From an uncultured Lachnospiraceae bacterium (lineage in GTDB: Bacteria; Bacillota; Clostridia; Lachnospirales; Lachnospiraceae): a stretch of DNA of 12,261 bases. Every line of letters starts with the position of its first letter. Position 1 is the first letter of the stretch. The notes under the pieces were generated by a model. That model saw nothing but the letters and a program-made list of their open reading frames with translations, was not told the origin of the DNA and ran no database searches. The position numbers were made by a program, and so were the translations under genes. Of the stretch, positions 1 to 6,833 are shown one piece after another. The stretch is from NCBI GenBank assembly GCA_910580005.1, contig CAJTXH010000088.1, forward strand, positions 1-12,261, given 5' to 3'.

Positions 1-14
1 ACTGGTTATGTACA

Positions 15-41
15 CATTTTGCACAAAAAATGTGCAAAATG
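15..41. repeat. Perfect 11-bp inverted repeat (hairpin)
   Basis: CATTTTGCACA (15-25) and TGTGCAAAATG (31-41) are exact reverse complements separated by five A residues. It lies upstream of the uppS promoter in non-coding DNA. No T-tract follows on either strand, so it does not look like a classical intrinsic terminator. It could be a protein-binding operator, an RNA hairpin in the 3' end of the upstream transcript, or part of a dispersed intergenic repeat. The structure is directly seen; the role is unknown. Confidence 0.7.
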
Positions 42-57
42 GCACTGTAAAACTCAT

Positions 58-95
58 ATTTTTGACGAAAAACTTGTCAAAAATCCTCGGATTTT
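58..95. repeat. Two overlapping inverted repeats
   Basis: ATTTTTGAC (58-66) pairs perfectly with GTCAAAAAT (76-84); a G-T and an A-T pair extend the stem inward. The 3' arm overlaps a second inverted repeat, AAAATCC (80-86) with GGATTTT (89-95), so the two hairpins cannot form together. The second ends in TTTTATT and could be a weak terminator for whatever gene lies upstream of the window. The pairing is directly seen; the terminator role is inference. Confidence 0.55.
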
Positions 96-120
96 ATTGA
101 AGGCTGAACTGTTACGCGTT

Positions 121-142
121 TATCATGATATGTTGATATCAA
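121..142. repeat. Pair of 10-bp palindromes next to the -35 box
   Basis: TATCATGATA (121-130) and TTGATATCAA (133-142) are each perfect 10-bp palindromes two bases apart. They end three bases before the TTGACA -35 element of the uppS promoter. This is a position where an activator or repressor dimer could sit. A/T-rich palindromes of this size do occur by chance, so the operator role is only a suggestion. Confidence 0.4.
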
Positions 143-145
143 AAC

Positions 146-174
146 TTGACAGCAGGGTATAAGTGGGTTACAAT
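146..174 (+). promoter_or_regulatory. Sigma-A promoter for the uppS operon
   Basis: TTGACA (146-151, perfect -35) is followed after exactly 17 bases by TACAAT (169-174, five of six -10 consensus bases). Transcription would start near 181, giving a leader of about 105 nt before the uppS start codon at 287. Both elements and the spacing are seen directly. The first 16 bases from the -35 box match the hisS promoter at 11849 with one difference. Confidence 0.8.
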
Positions 175-217
175 TATTATACTAGAATTACAATTTATGG
201 TAATAATAGTTTTTTAC

Positions 218-249
218 AGGATAGGCATAAGCCTGTCCTTTAATATTTT
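218..249 (+). terminator. Leader hairpin, possible attenuator of uppS operon
   Basis: AGGATAGGC (218-226) pairs with GCCTGTCCT (231-239) over nine pairs, one a U-G wobble, closing a tetraloop ATAA. A T-rich stretch TTTAATATTTT follows (239-249). It lies between the promoter at 146-174 and the uppS ribosome binding site at about 273-280, so it would act on transcripts entering uppS. The U-tract is interrupted by A residues, so termination would be partial at best. It may instead be a stability or translation-control hairpin. Confidence 0.45.
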
Positions 250-286
250 GCCGTTACATTGGGAATATTTATAAAGGGGAACAGAT

Positions 287-1000
287 ATGGCAGATGATAA
301 AAGAGGCATACCACGCCATATAGCAATTATCCTGGATGGCAATGGAAGATGGGCTAAGAAAAGGCTGCTTCCACGTAATGCAGGACATGCGGCGGGAAGC
401 AAGAATGTTGAAAAGATATGTGCTGCAGCATGGGATATGGGTATAGAATATGTAACTATGTATGCATTTTCCACTGAGAACTGGGCAAGGCCAAAAGATG
501 AAGTAGATGCCCTTATGAAGCTGCTTGGAAGTTATCTTAAAGACTGTATTAATACAAGTAAAAAGAATAATATGCAGGTGCGTGTAATAGGTGATATTTC
601 ACGCCTTGACGGGCGCTTACAGGCAAGGATTAAGGAACTTGAGGAAGTTTCTGCCAGGAATACAGGGCTTCACTTCCAGGTTGCATTAAATTATGGAAGC
701 CGGGATGAAATTAAACGTTGTATCAGGAAAATTGCACAGGAAGCCAAAGACGGAAGCCTGGACATAAACAGCATAGATGAAGATACTATTTCATCACACC
801 TTGATACATATGGCATTCCTGACCCTGACCTTATGATAAGGACAAGTGGTGAACAGCGTCTGTCAAATTACCTTTTATGGCAGCTTGCATATTCAGAGTT
901 CTATTTTACAGATGTATTGTGGCCTGATTTTGATAAAAAAGAGCTTCAAAAGGCTGTAGAATTTTACAGTATGAGGGACAGGCGTTTTGGAGGAATATAA
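287..1000 (+). CDS. uppS: Isoprenyl transferase (undecaprenyl diphosphate synthase)
   Basis: This cytosolic cis-prenyltransferase adds isopentenyl diphosphate units to farnesyl diphosphate to make undecaprenyl diphosphate, the lipid carrier for peptidoglycan and other wall polymers. The 237-aa product has the family landmarks: HIAIILDGNGRWAKKR at residues 11-26 with the catalytic Asp17, the FSTENW motif at 61-66, and the C-terminal PDPDLMIRTSGEQRLSN block at 178-194 that binds the homoallylic substrate. The length is close to the E. coli enzyme, and the protein ends in a typical RRFGGI tail. The start is chosen from the AAAGGGGA ribosome binding site six bases upstream and from homology beginning soon after Met1. 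It is the first gene after the promoter at 146-174 and is followed 43 bases later by cdsA. Confidence 0.97.
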   Translation: MADDKRGIPRHIAIILDGNGRWAKKRLLPRNAGHAAGSKNVEKICAAAWDMGIEYVTMYAFSTENWARPKDEVDALMKLLGSYLKDCINTSKKNNMQVRVIGDISRLDGRLQARIKELEEVSARNTGLHFQVALNYGSRDEIKRCIRKIAQEAKDGSLDINSIDEDTISSHLDTYGIPDPDLMIRTSGEQRLSNYLLWQLAYSEFYFTDVLWPDFDKKELQKAVEFYSMRDRRFGGI

Positions 1001-1009
1001 TCAACAAAA

Positions 1010-1027
1010 GTAAACAAATAAGTTTAC
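1010..1027 (+). repeat. Small hairpin ahead of the cdsA RBS
   Basis: GTAAAC (1010-1015) and GTTTAC (1022-1027) form a perfect 6-bp inverted repeat in the 43-base uppS-cdsA gap, directly before the GAGAGGA ribosome binding site. The stem is weak, with two G-C pairs. It could modulate cdsA translation or mark an RNA processing site, but chance is a real alternative. Confidence 0.3.
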
Positions 1028-1043
1028 AGAGAGGATTTATAAA

Positions 1044-1835
1044 ATGTTCAGGACAAGGCTTGCCAGCGGAATTGTTCTTATGGCAGTTACAATTACACTT
1101 ATGGTTTATGGGGGATATCCATTATTCTGGGTTATAACAGCCATTTCTTTAATTGGGCTGTATGAACTTTATAAGGCAGTGGGAATGGAGAGGACTGTCC
1201 CTGCAATGGCTGGGTATATTTCAAGTATTATTACAGATATACTGCTTTTAAAGAATGAATATGAATACATGGTAATGTGGCTTATATTTACACTTATGGT
1301 ATTTATGGCATGTTATGTTATTTCATATCCAAAATTTAATTCAGAACAGGTAACAATGTTATTTTTTGGGATTATATATGTAACAGTAATGTTATCATTT
1401 GTATTCAAAGTGCGTTTTGTGCATGACGGGCATCTGTTTGTATGGTTTATATATATAGGGGCATGGGGGTCAGACACTTGTGCATACTGTGTAGGAAAAC
1501 TTATTGGAAAGCACAAAATGCCTTCAAAATTAAGCCCTAATAAAACTATAGAGGGTTGTCTTGGTGGTGTTGCAGGAGCGGCACTTATAGGCTTTATATT
1601 TGCAATGGTATTTTATGATAACAAGGATATATGGTGGCAGCTTCCTTTAATTGGCGCAGTTTCTTCTGTTATATCACAGATTGGTGACCTTGCGGCATCA
1701 GCAATTAAAAGAAACCATGATATAAAGGATTATGGAAACCTGATACCAGGACATGGGGGAATTTTAGACAGATTTGACAGTATTATATTTACTGCACCAG
1801 TAGTATATTATCTGGTCCAGTTTATTGTTTTATAA
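1044..1835 (+). CDS. cdsA: Phosphatidate cytidylyltransferase (CDP-diglyceride synthase)
   Basis: This integral membrane enzyme converts phosphatidic acid and CTP into CDP-diacylglycerol, the branch point for phosphatidylglycerol, cardiolipin and other phospholipids. The 263-aa protein is strongly hydrophobic, with about seven or eight candidate membrane segments (for example roughly 8-45, 57-95, 104-121, 130-145, 172-191, 200-218 and 247-263). The C-terminal family signature is complete: SAIKRNHDIKDYGNLIPGHGG starting at residue 219 and continuing through ILDRFD to Asp245, with the conserved K-D, H-G-G and D-R-x-D elements. A RBS (GAGAGGA) lies about nine bases before the ATG. It sits between uppS and dxr, the usual neighbours in Gram-positive bacteria, and is probably cotranscribed with them. 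Confidence 0.96.
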   Translation: MFRTRLASGIVLMAVTITLMVYGGYPLFWVITAISLIGLYELYKAVGMERTVPAMAGYISSIITDILLLKNEYEYMVMWLIFTLMVFMACYVISYPKFNSEQVTMLFFGIIYVTVMLSFVFKVRFVHDGHLFVWFIYIGAWGSDTCAYCVGKLIGKHKMPSKLSPNKTIEGCLGGVAGAALIGFIFAMVFYDNKDIWWQLPLIGAVSSVISQIGDLAASAIKRNHDIKDYGNLIPGHGGILDRFDSIIFTAPVVYYLVQFIVL

Positions 1836-1864
1836 TAAATAATATACAAAATAATGGAGAAAAA

Positions 1865-3025
1865 ATGAAAGAAATAGTTATACTTGGTTCTACAGGCTCT
1901 ATTGGTACGCAGACGCTTGAAGTAGTTAAAAATAACAGCGGACTACGTATAAAAGCGCTTGCTGCGGGAAGCAATATAGACCTTCTCGAAGAACAGACAA
2001 GACAGTTTATGCCAGAAATGGTCTGTGTATATGACAGCAGCAAGGCACTCAGATTAAAAAAACGCCTTGAAGCAAAAGGAGGGGATTATAGCCATATAGA
2101 TATTGTGACAGGAATGGAAGGATTAACAGAATGTGCGTCAATACAGGGCGCAGATACAGTTGTTGCCGCTGTTACTGGCATGATTGGCATAAAACCTGTA
2201 ATAGAAGCAATTAAATCTGGAAAAGACATAGCATTTGCCAATAAGGAAACTCTTGTTACAGCAGGGCATATTATTATGCCTATGGTTAATAAATATAAAG
2301 TAAAGCTTCTTCCAGTTGACAGTGAACATTCGGCAATATTCCAGTGCATCAGGGGACAGCATGGCAATAAACCATCAAAAATTATACTTACTGCATCAGG
2401 CGGCCCTTTCCGTGGAATGAAAAAAGAAGAACTGCGGAATATAACACCTGCTGATGCACTTAAACACCCTAACTGGTCAATGGGCAAAAAGATTACTATT
2501 GATTCTGCAACAATGGTTAATAAAGGCCTTGAAGTAATTGAAGCCAAATGGCTTTTTGACATGGAACTGGAGAATATTGAAGTAGTAATACAGCCACAGA
2601 GCATAATACATTCAATGGTAGAATTTAAGGATGGTGCAGTAATTGCACAGCTTGGGACTCCTGATATGAAACTTCCTATACAGTATGCACTCTGCTATCC
2701 TGAAAGAAAGAACCTTCCAGGGGAACGCCTTGATTTTTATAAAATACCACAGATTACATTTGAAAAACCTGACCTGGACACATTTGAAGGGCTTAAGCTG
2801 GCCTATAAAGCTGGAGAAGCTGGGGGCAGTATGCTGGCTGTATTCAATGCTGCTAATGAAAAGGCTGTTGCAATGTTCCTTGCTGGCAAAACAGGTTTTC
2901 TTAATATAGCAGAAATTATTAAGGAATGTATGGCTGCACATAAAAATATTGATAATCCATCATTAAGTGATATACTAGAAGTAGAACAGGATGTTTACAG
3001 GTATATTGAAAGCAGATATTTGTAA
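1865..3025 (+). CDS. dxr: 1-deoxy-D-xylulose-5-phosphate reductoisomerase
   Basis: This enzyme catalyses the NADPH-dependent rearrangement and reduction of DXP to 2-C-methyl-D-erythritol 4-phosphate, the first committed step of the MEP isoprenoid pathway and the target of fosmidomycin. The 386-aa protein starts with the nucleotide-binding GSTGSIG loop (residues 8-14). The metal ligands are visible in VDSEH (Asp152, Glu154) and in the DSATMVNKGLEVIEAKW segment (Glu223). The flexible loop over the active site includes HPNWSMG (201-207). Length is normal for the family. The ATG follows a GGAG ribosome binding site, and the gap to cdsA is only 29 bases. With ispG downstream, it provides precursors used by UppS. 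Confidence 0.97.
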   Translation: MKEIVILGSTGSIGTQTLEVVKNNSGLRIKALAAGSNIDLLEEQTRQFMPEMVCVYDSSKALRLKKRLEAKGGDYSHIDIVTGMEGLTECASIQGADTVVAAVTGMIGIKPVIEAIKSGKDIAFANKETLVTAGHIIMPMVNKYKVKLLPVDSEHSAIFQCIRGQHGNKPSKIILTASGGPFRGMKKEELRNITPADALKHPNWSMGKKITIDSATMVNKGLEVIEAKWLFDMELENIEVVIQPQSIIHSMVEFKDGAVIAQLGTPDMKLPIQYALCYPERKNLPGERLDFYKIPQITFEKPDLDTFEGLKLAYKAGEAGGSMLAVFNAANEKAVAMFLAGKTGFLNIAEIIKECMAAHKNIDNPSLSDILEVEQDVYRYIESRYL

Positions 3026-3042
3026 AATATGGAGGTTTTATA

Positions 3043-4401
3043 ATGAATATTATTGTAGCGTTACTTATATTTACAGTGATTGTAGTAATACATGAGCTTG
3101 GACATTTTTTACTTGCCAAAAAAAATGGTGTAGGCGTTCCAGAGTTTTCTGTGGGCATGGGTCCAAGGTTAATAACATATGCTAAAACAAAAGAAGGCCA
3201 TGTAATAAAGCTTTTGTGTTCACAAAAGGAGTTTGAAAGCAGGGAAAGCTGGCAGGACGTAACAAAATATTCCTGGAAACTTTTTCCTGTTGGTGGTTCA
3301 TGTGCCATGATTGGTGAAGACGAAGACAATGATGCTGAAAACTCATTTAACAGCAAAGGTGTATGGGCAAGGTTTTCAATTGTATTTGCAGGGCCGTTTT
3401 TTAATTTTATACTTGCATTTGTATTTGCAATTATAATACTTTCGTATTCTGGAATTGACTACCCTGTAATAAGGCAGATATATAAAAACCAGCCAGCAGC
3501 CAGAAGCGGGCTTGAAACAGGTGATATAGTTAAAAGCATTAATGGCAAAAAAATTACCATAGGGCGTGAAATACTTACTTATACACAACTGCATCCACTT
3601 ACAGGTGATGAAGTTGAAGTTGTAGTTGAGCGTAATGGTGAAACTAAGACATTTAATATTGACCCTTATTATAAAGCAGGCCTTTTTGGTTTTTCATATC
3701 CTTCTAACAGGGAGGAAGATACTAAGATAACCCAGGTAACAGAGGGAGGTTCATTTGAAAAAGCCGGCATTAAGGCAGGTGACATTATAAAATCTGTAAA
3801 TGGTATTAATGTAGCCAATGCAGGTGAGTTAAGTGATACCATGAACTCCGTTAATAAAAATGGCGGGGAAACCAGATTCTTAATAGAACATGACGGGGAA
3901 GAACAGGAATTTCTGGTAAAACCTGTGGAATATGAAACATATACCCTTGGTTTTAATGCTGCATTTGATGAAAAAGGCGGCAGCGCGCTTGATGTAATTA
4001 AATATAGTTTTGTTGAAGTAAAATACTGGATAGTTACAACTGTTGCAAGCCTTGGCCAGCTTATTACAGGCAAACTGTCAATGAATGATGTGTCAGGGCC
4101 TGTGGGTATCGTAAATGTTGTTGGAAATGCAATTGACCAGAGTAAAAGCCTTGGAATAATGGCTGTAATAATACAGATGCTTTATATGTCAGTGCTGCTT
4201 AGTGCAAACCTTGGTGTAATGAACCTTCTTCCGCTTCCAGCCCTTGATGGCGGCAGGCTTGTATTTATAATTATAGAGGCTGTACGTGGAAAGCCTGTTG
4301 ACAGGGAGAAGGAAGGATTTGTACACTTTGCAGGGCTTGTGGTTTTAATGCTTTTTATGGTATTTGTGATGTATAATGATATAATTAAGATTATTAAATA
4401 A
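3043..4401 (+). CDS. rseP: RseP-type site-2 zinc metalloprotease with two PDZ domains
   Basis: This intramembrane protease of the site-2 family (RseP/RasP) cleaves membrane-anchored anti-sigma factors and signal-peptide remnants within the bilayer. The 452-aa protein has the catalytic zinc motif HELGH (His17, Glu18, His21) in the first membrane segment and the second active-site motif in NLLPLPALDGG with Asp402. Membrane segments are predicted near 1-26, 112-135, 374-396 and 427-446. Two PDZ-like repeats are indicated by SGLETGDIVKSINGKKI (155-171) and AGIKAGDIIKSVNGINV (241-257). Between the first membrane segment and the conserved FPVGGSCAMIGEDED stretch there is a longer than usual connector (about 46-78, including a Cys at 59). 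The GGAGG RBS at 3031-3035 fixes the start. The substrate is not predictable from this window. Confidence 0.93.
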   Translation: MNIIVALLIFTVIVVIHELGHFLLAKKNGVGVPEFSVGMGPRLITYAKTKEGHVIKLLCSQKEFESRESWQDVTKYSWKLFPVGGSCAMIGEDEDNDAENSFNSKGVWARFSIVFAGPFFNFILAFVFAIIILSYSGIDYPVIRQIYKNQPAARSGLETGDIVKSINGKKITIGREILTYTQLHPLTGDEVEVVVERNGETKTFNIDPYYKAGLFGFSYPSNREEDTKITQVTEGGSFEKAGIKAGDIIKSVNGINVANAGELSDTMNSVNKNGGETRFLIEHDGEEQEFLVKPVEYETYTLGFNAAFDEKGGSALDVIKYSFVEVKYWIVTTVASLGQLITGKLSMNDVSGPVGIVNVVGNAIDQSKSLGIMAVIIQMLYMSVLLSANLGVMNLLPLPALDGGRLVFIIIEAVRGKPVDREKEGFVHFAGLVVLMLFMVFVMYNDIIKIIK

Positions 4402-4450
4402 TTATAGTAAATGTATTTATCAATTTTATTATTTCCAGAATTGCAGCTAG

Positions 4451-4472
4451 ATTGAAAAATTACGGTTTCAAT
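4451..4472 (+). repeat. 7-bp inverted repeat just before the ispG RBS
   Basis: ATTGAAA (4451-4457) and TTTCAAT (4466-4472) are exact reverse complements around an 8-base loop. The 3' arm abuts the GGGAGG ribosome binding site of ispG (4473-4478). The 82-base rseP-ispG gap has no clear promoter. The hairpin could influence ispG translation or protect a processed end, but only one pair per arm is G-C, so the stem is weak. Confidence 0.35.
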
Positions 4473-4483
4473 GGGAGGTTTTT

Positions 4484-5548
4484 ATGTACAGGGATAATAC
4501 AAGGGTAATTAATATAGGCGGCATAAAAATAGGCGGTGGCAATCCTGTAGCAATCCAATCTATGACAAACACAAAAACATCTGATGCTAGTGCCACAATA
4601 GAGCAGATATACAGCCTGGAAAAGGCAGGATGTGATATTGTAAGATGCGCTGTACCAGACATGGAAGCTGCAAAAGCGTTAAAAGAGATTAAAAAAGCTA
4701 TACACATACCACTTGTGGCTGATATACATTTTGATTATAAACTTGCCATTGCTGCAATAGAAAATGGTGCAGATAAAATAAGGATTAATCCAGGCAATAT
4801 AGGCAGCAAAGACAAAGTGCGGGCGGTTGCCAGTGCAGCAAAGGAATGGAATATCCCAATACGTGTTGGCGTAAATAGTGGTTCACTTGAAAAAGAAATT
4901 ATAAAAGAATATGGCGGAGTTACTGCGGAAGGGCTTGTTAAAAGTGCGCTTTTGCAGGTAAAAGCAGTTGAGGATATGGGATATGACAACCTTGTAATCA
5001 GTATAAAATCCTCAGATGTGCTTATGTGCATAAAAGCACATGAAATTATTGCAAAAAAGACAGATTATCCTCTTCATGTAGGAATTACGGAATCAGGCAC
5101 AATATTAAGCGGCAATATAAAGTCTGCTATAGGACTTGGAAATATTCTTTACCAGGGCATAGGTGACACTATACGTGTTTCATTGACAGAAAACCCTGTA
5201 CAGGAGGTTGTTTCTGCTAAATTAATTTTAAGGACACTCGGTTTAAGAAAGGGAGGTGTTACAGTTGTATCATGCCCTACATGTGGGCGTACACAGATAA
5301 ACCTTATAAAACTTGCTTGTGAAGTTGAAAGCATGGTACAAGACATAATTACGGATAAAGAACTTAAAGTAGCTGTAATGGGATGTGCTGTAAATGGGCC
5401 AGGAGAGGCAAAAGAAGCTGATTTAGGCATTGCTGGCGGAAAAGGTGAAGGGCTTCTTATCCGGAAAGGTGAAATTATTAAAAAAGTACCTGAAGATAAA
5501 CTTCTGTATGTGCTTAAAGAAGAGATTTTTTCAGAGCTGGCAAAATAG
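4484..5548 (+). CDS. ispG: 4-hydroxy-3-methylbut-2-en-1-yl diphosphate synthase (IspG/GcpE)
   Basis: This 4Fe-4S enzyme reductively opens ME-cPP to HMBPP, the penultimate step of the MEP pathway. The 354-aa product shows an N-terminal TIM-barrel part beginning with the conserved GxxxIGGGNPVAIQSMTNT region (about 12-30), and a C-terminal iron-sulfur domain. The cluster ligands are visible: CPTC (Cys264 and Cys267), Cys301 in MGCAVNGPGEA, and Glu308 as the fourth ligand. Length is typical of the bacterial two-domain form. The start follows GGGAGG at 4473-4478. Together with dxr upstream it supplies isoprenyl diphosphates. The next gene downstream (5596) is not a usual partner, so the ancestral cluster appears to be interrupted after this gene. 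Confidence 0.97.
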   Translation: MYRDNTRVINIGGIKIGGGNPVAIQSMTNTKTSDASATIEQIYSLEKAGCDIVRCAVPDMEAAKALKEIKKAIHIPLVADIHFDYKLAIAAIENGADKIRINPGNIGSKDKVRAVASAAKEWNIPIRVGVNSGSLEKEIIKEYGGVTAEGLVKSALLQVKAVEDMGYDNLVISIKSSDVLMCIKAHEIIAKKTDYPLHVGITESGTILSGNIKSAIGLGNILYQGIGDTIRVSLTENPVQEVVSAKLILRTLGLRKGGVTVVSCPTCGRTQINLIKLACEVESMVQDIITDKELKVAVMGCAVNGPGEAKEADLGIAGGKGEGLLIRKGEIIKKVPEDKLLYVLKEEIFSELAK

Positions 5549-5595
5549 AAATGTGCAAGTTTATATAAAAAGTTATAGAGGAGTGGTTAAAAGAT

Positions 5596-6126
5596 ATGTC
5601 AGAAAAAAATCCAATTGAAAAAATAGCAAGAGTAATTTCAGATAATGATGCCGATGTGATGAAAGATATTAATATCTGTATCAATGATACAGATACATAC
5701 TTTAAAAATAATATTGTAGATTATGATGAACGTGGAATTACACAAGAAATTATAGAGGAGGATGGGATAGAAGAAGAAGAGATAAGATGGCTTGGAATGA
5801 TTGATATTCTTGAGAAATACGGTTATGTATGTGAGGTGGATACCAGTGAGTTCCTGGAAGATTTTATAGACGCTGTGCAGGACTTTAACGGTACAAAAAG
5901 CAACAACCTGCCAATAAATGCAGACTGGTTTGATGAAGATGCAGACACATTTGAGTGGTGTGAAGTGTTAGACGGAAACTGGTCATCAGAAGGCTTCTGC
6001 ATTGCAGATATTGAATTTAGTGGTGATGACTTTGTTTTATTTCCATGTCCTTTAGAACAGCTTGAAGAATTAAACAGATATGCAGAAGAAGCAGGGTATT
6101 CTATAAAACATGCAAAAGATGCATAA
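5596..6126 (+). CDS. Highly acidic 176-aa protein, possibly DUF6630-like
   Basis: The product has no signal peptide or membrane segment, so it is probably cytosolic. By hand count it has 47 Asp/Glu against 12 Lys/Arg. The N-terminal third (1-62) is a very acidic region ending in EEDGIEEEEI. The rest has a regular alternating pattern: RWLGMIDILEKYGYVCEVD (64-82), a helical stretch FLEDFIDAVQDF (86-97), WFDEDADTFEWCEVLD (111-126), GFCIADIEFSGDDFVLFP (133-150) and a C-terminal helix LEQLEELNRYAEEAGY (153-168). The WLG...LxxxGY...D and D-x(0-2)-D-x-F-VLFP pattern resembles what I recall of DUF6630 proteins, whose function is unknown; this match is tentative. The RBS GAGGAG lies at 5579-5584. The stop codon overlaps the RBS of the next gene, indicating one transcript. 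Such acidic small proteins are common among immunity proteins and antitoxins, but no partner toxin is visible. Confidence 0.8.
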   Translation: MSEKNPIEKIARVISDNDADVMKDINICINDTDTYFKNNIVDYDERGITQEIIEEDGIEEEEIRWLGMIDILEKYGYVCEVDTSEFLEDFIDAVQDFNGTKSNNLPINADWFDEDADTFEWCEVLDGNWSSEGFCIADIEFSGDDFVLFPCPLEQLEELNRYAEEAGYSIKHAKDA

Positions 6127-6140
6127 AGGATAATTTTATA

Positions 6141-6803
6141 ATGACTTCAAAATATAATATGACACAGGAAGAAAATATATTTCTTGCAAAAAGGAATATT
6201 GTGGATTATATATGGAAAAGCGCCAATCTTGAGGGCATAGGGGTAACATATCCAGATACACAGGCAATTTATAATGGCATGGCTGTATCTGGGTATACAA
6301 TAGAAGATATAAATGCTATTAATGATTTAAAACATGCCTGGCAGTTTTTATTAGAACATATTAATGATTTACTTGATTTGGAATTTATAGAAAAAGTCCA
6401 TATGTTATTAGGCAAATTTACAATTATAAATGCTGGAATAATAAGAATGGAGGAAGTGAGGATTGGTGGTACAGAATATATTCCTGAAATGCCAGATAAG
6501 AAAAAAATATGCAATAAAATATATGAAACAGCTTACTGTAAAGACCAGCCATGTAGTATTGCATTAGATATTATGCTTTATCTTATGAGGGCACAGTTAT
6601 TTTATGATGGCAACAAACGGCTTGCAATGCTTATTGGCAATAAGATAATGATTCAATATGGACAAGGTATTATATCAGTTAGCCAGAAGTATACGAATGA
6701 ATTTTATAGATTGTTAATTGAATTTTATGAGACAAATAAAACAGATAAGATTAAACAATTTTTATATAATAATTGTATAGATGGTATGAAATTTAACAGA
6801 TAA
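6141..6803 (+). CDS. Fic-fold protein lacking the catalytic histidine
   Basis: Fic proteins usually transfer AMP or another phosphate-containing group to a target protein through the motif HxFx(D/E)GN(G/K)R. This 220-aa protein has a clear Fic core. SANLEG at 27-32 matches the (S/T)xxxE(G/N) inhibitory helix. GIIRMEEVRIGGTEYIPEMP at 99-118 matches the substrate-flap region. QLFYDGNKR at 152-160 aligns with the active-site loop, giving Phe154, Asp156, Asn158 and Arg160, but Gln152 where the catalytic His should be. Classical AMPylation is therefore doubtful; it may be a pseudoenzyme, a scaffold, or a Fic subfamily with altered chemistry. The frame is intact, so this is not a simple decaying gene. 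Its RBS AAAGGA (6125-6130) overlaps the previous stop. The 3' part is very A/T-rich: 9 G/C in 60 bases at 6721-6780, against 26 in 60 at 10801-10860 of polC. Confidence 0.85.
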   Translation: MTSKYNMTQEENIFLAKRNIVDYIWKSANLEGIGVTYPDTQAIYNGMAVSGYTIEDINAINDLKHAWQFLLEHINDLLDLEFIEKVHMLLGKFTIINAGIIRMEEVRIGGTEYIPEMPDKKKICNKIYETAYCKDQPCSIALDIMLYLMRAQLFYDGNKRLAMLIGNKIMIQYGQGIISVSQKYTNEFYRLLIEFYETNKTDKIKQFLYNNCIDGMKFNR

Positions 6804-6833
6804 GTATAAAGGCTTTTAAAACGGAGGAAAATA

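Noticed and set aside
1..50. 3' end of frr, which often precedes uppS
   Set aside because: No reading frame here resembles the C-terminus of ribosome recycling factor. The stretch is palindromic and looks non-coding.
2086..2604. 172-aa open frame on the minus strand inside dxr
   Set aside because: It lies fully antisense to a well-supported gene, has no ribosome binding site of note, and its composition (Ser/Ile/Pro-rich) is what an antisense frame of this gene would give.
5430..5618. 62-aa frame bridging the ispG end and the next gene
   Set aside because: It is a +1 shadow of the ispG C-terminus running into the following gene, with no good RBS.
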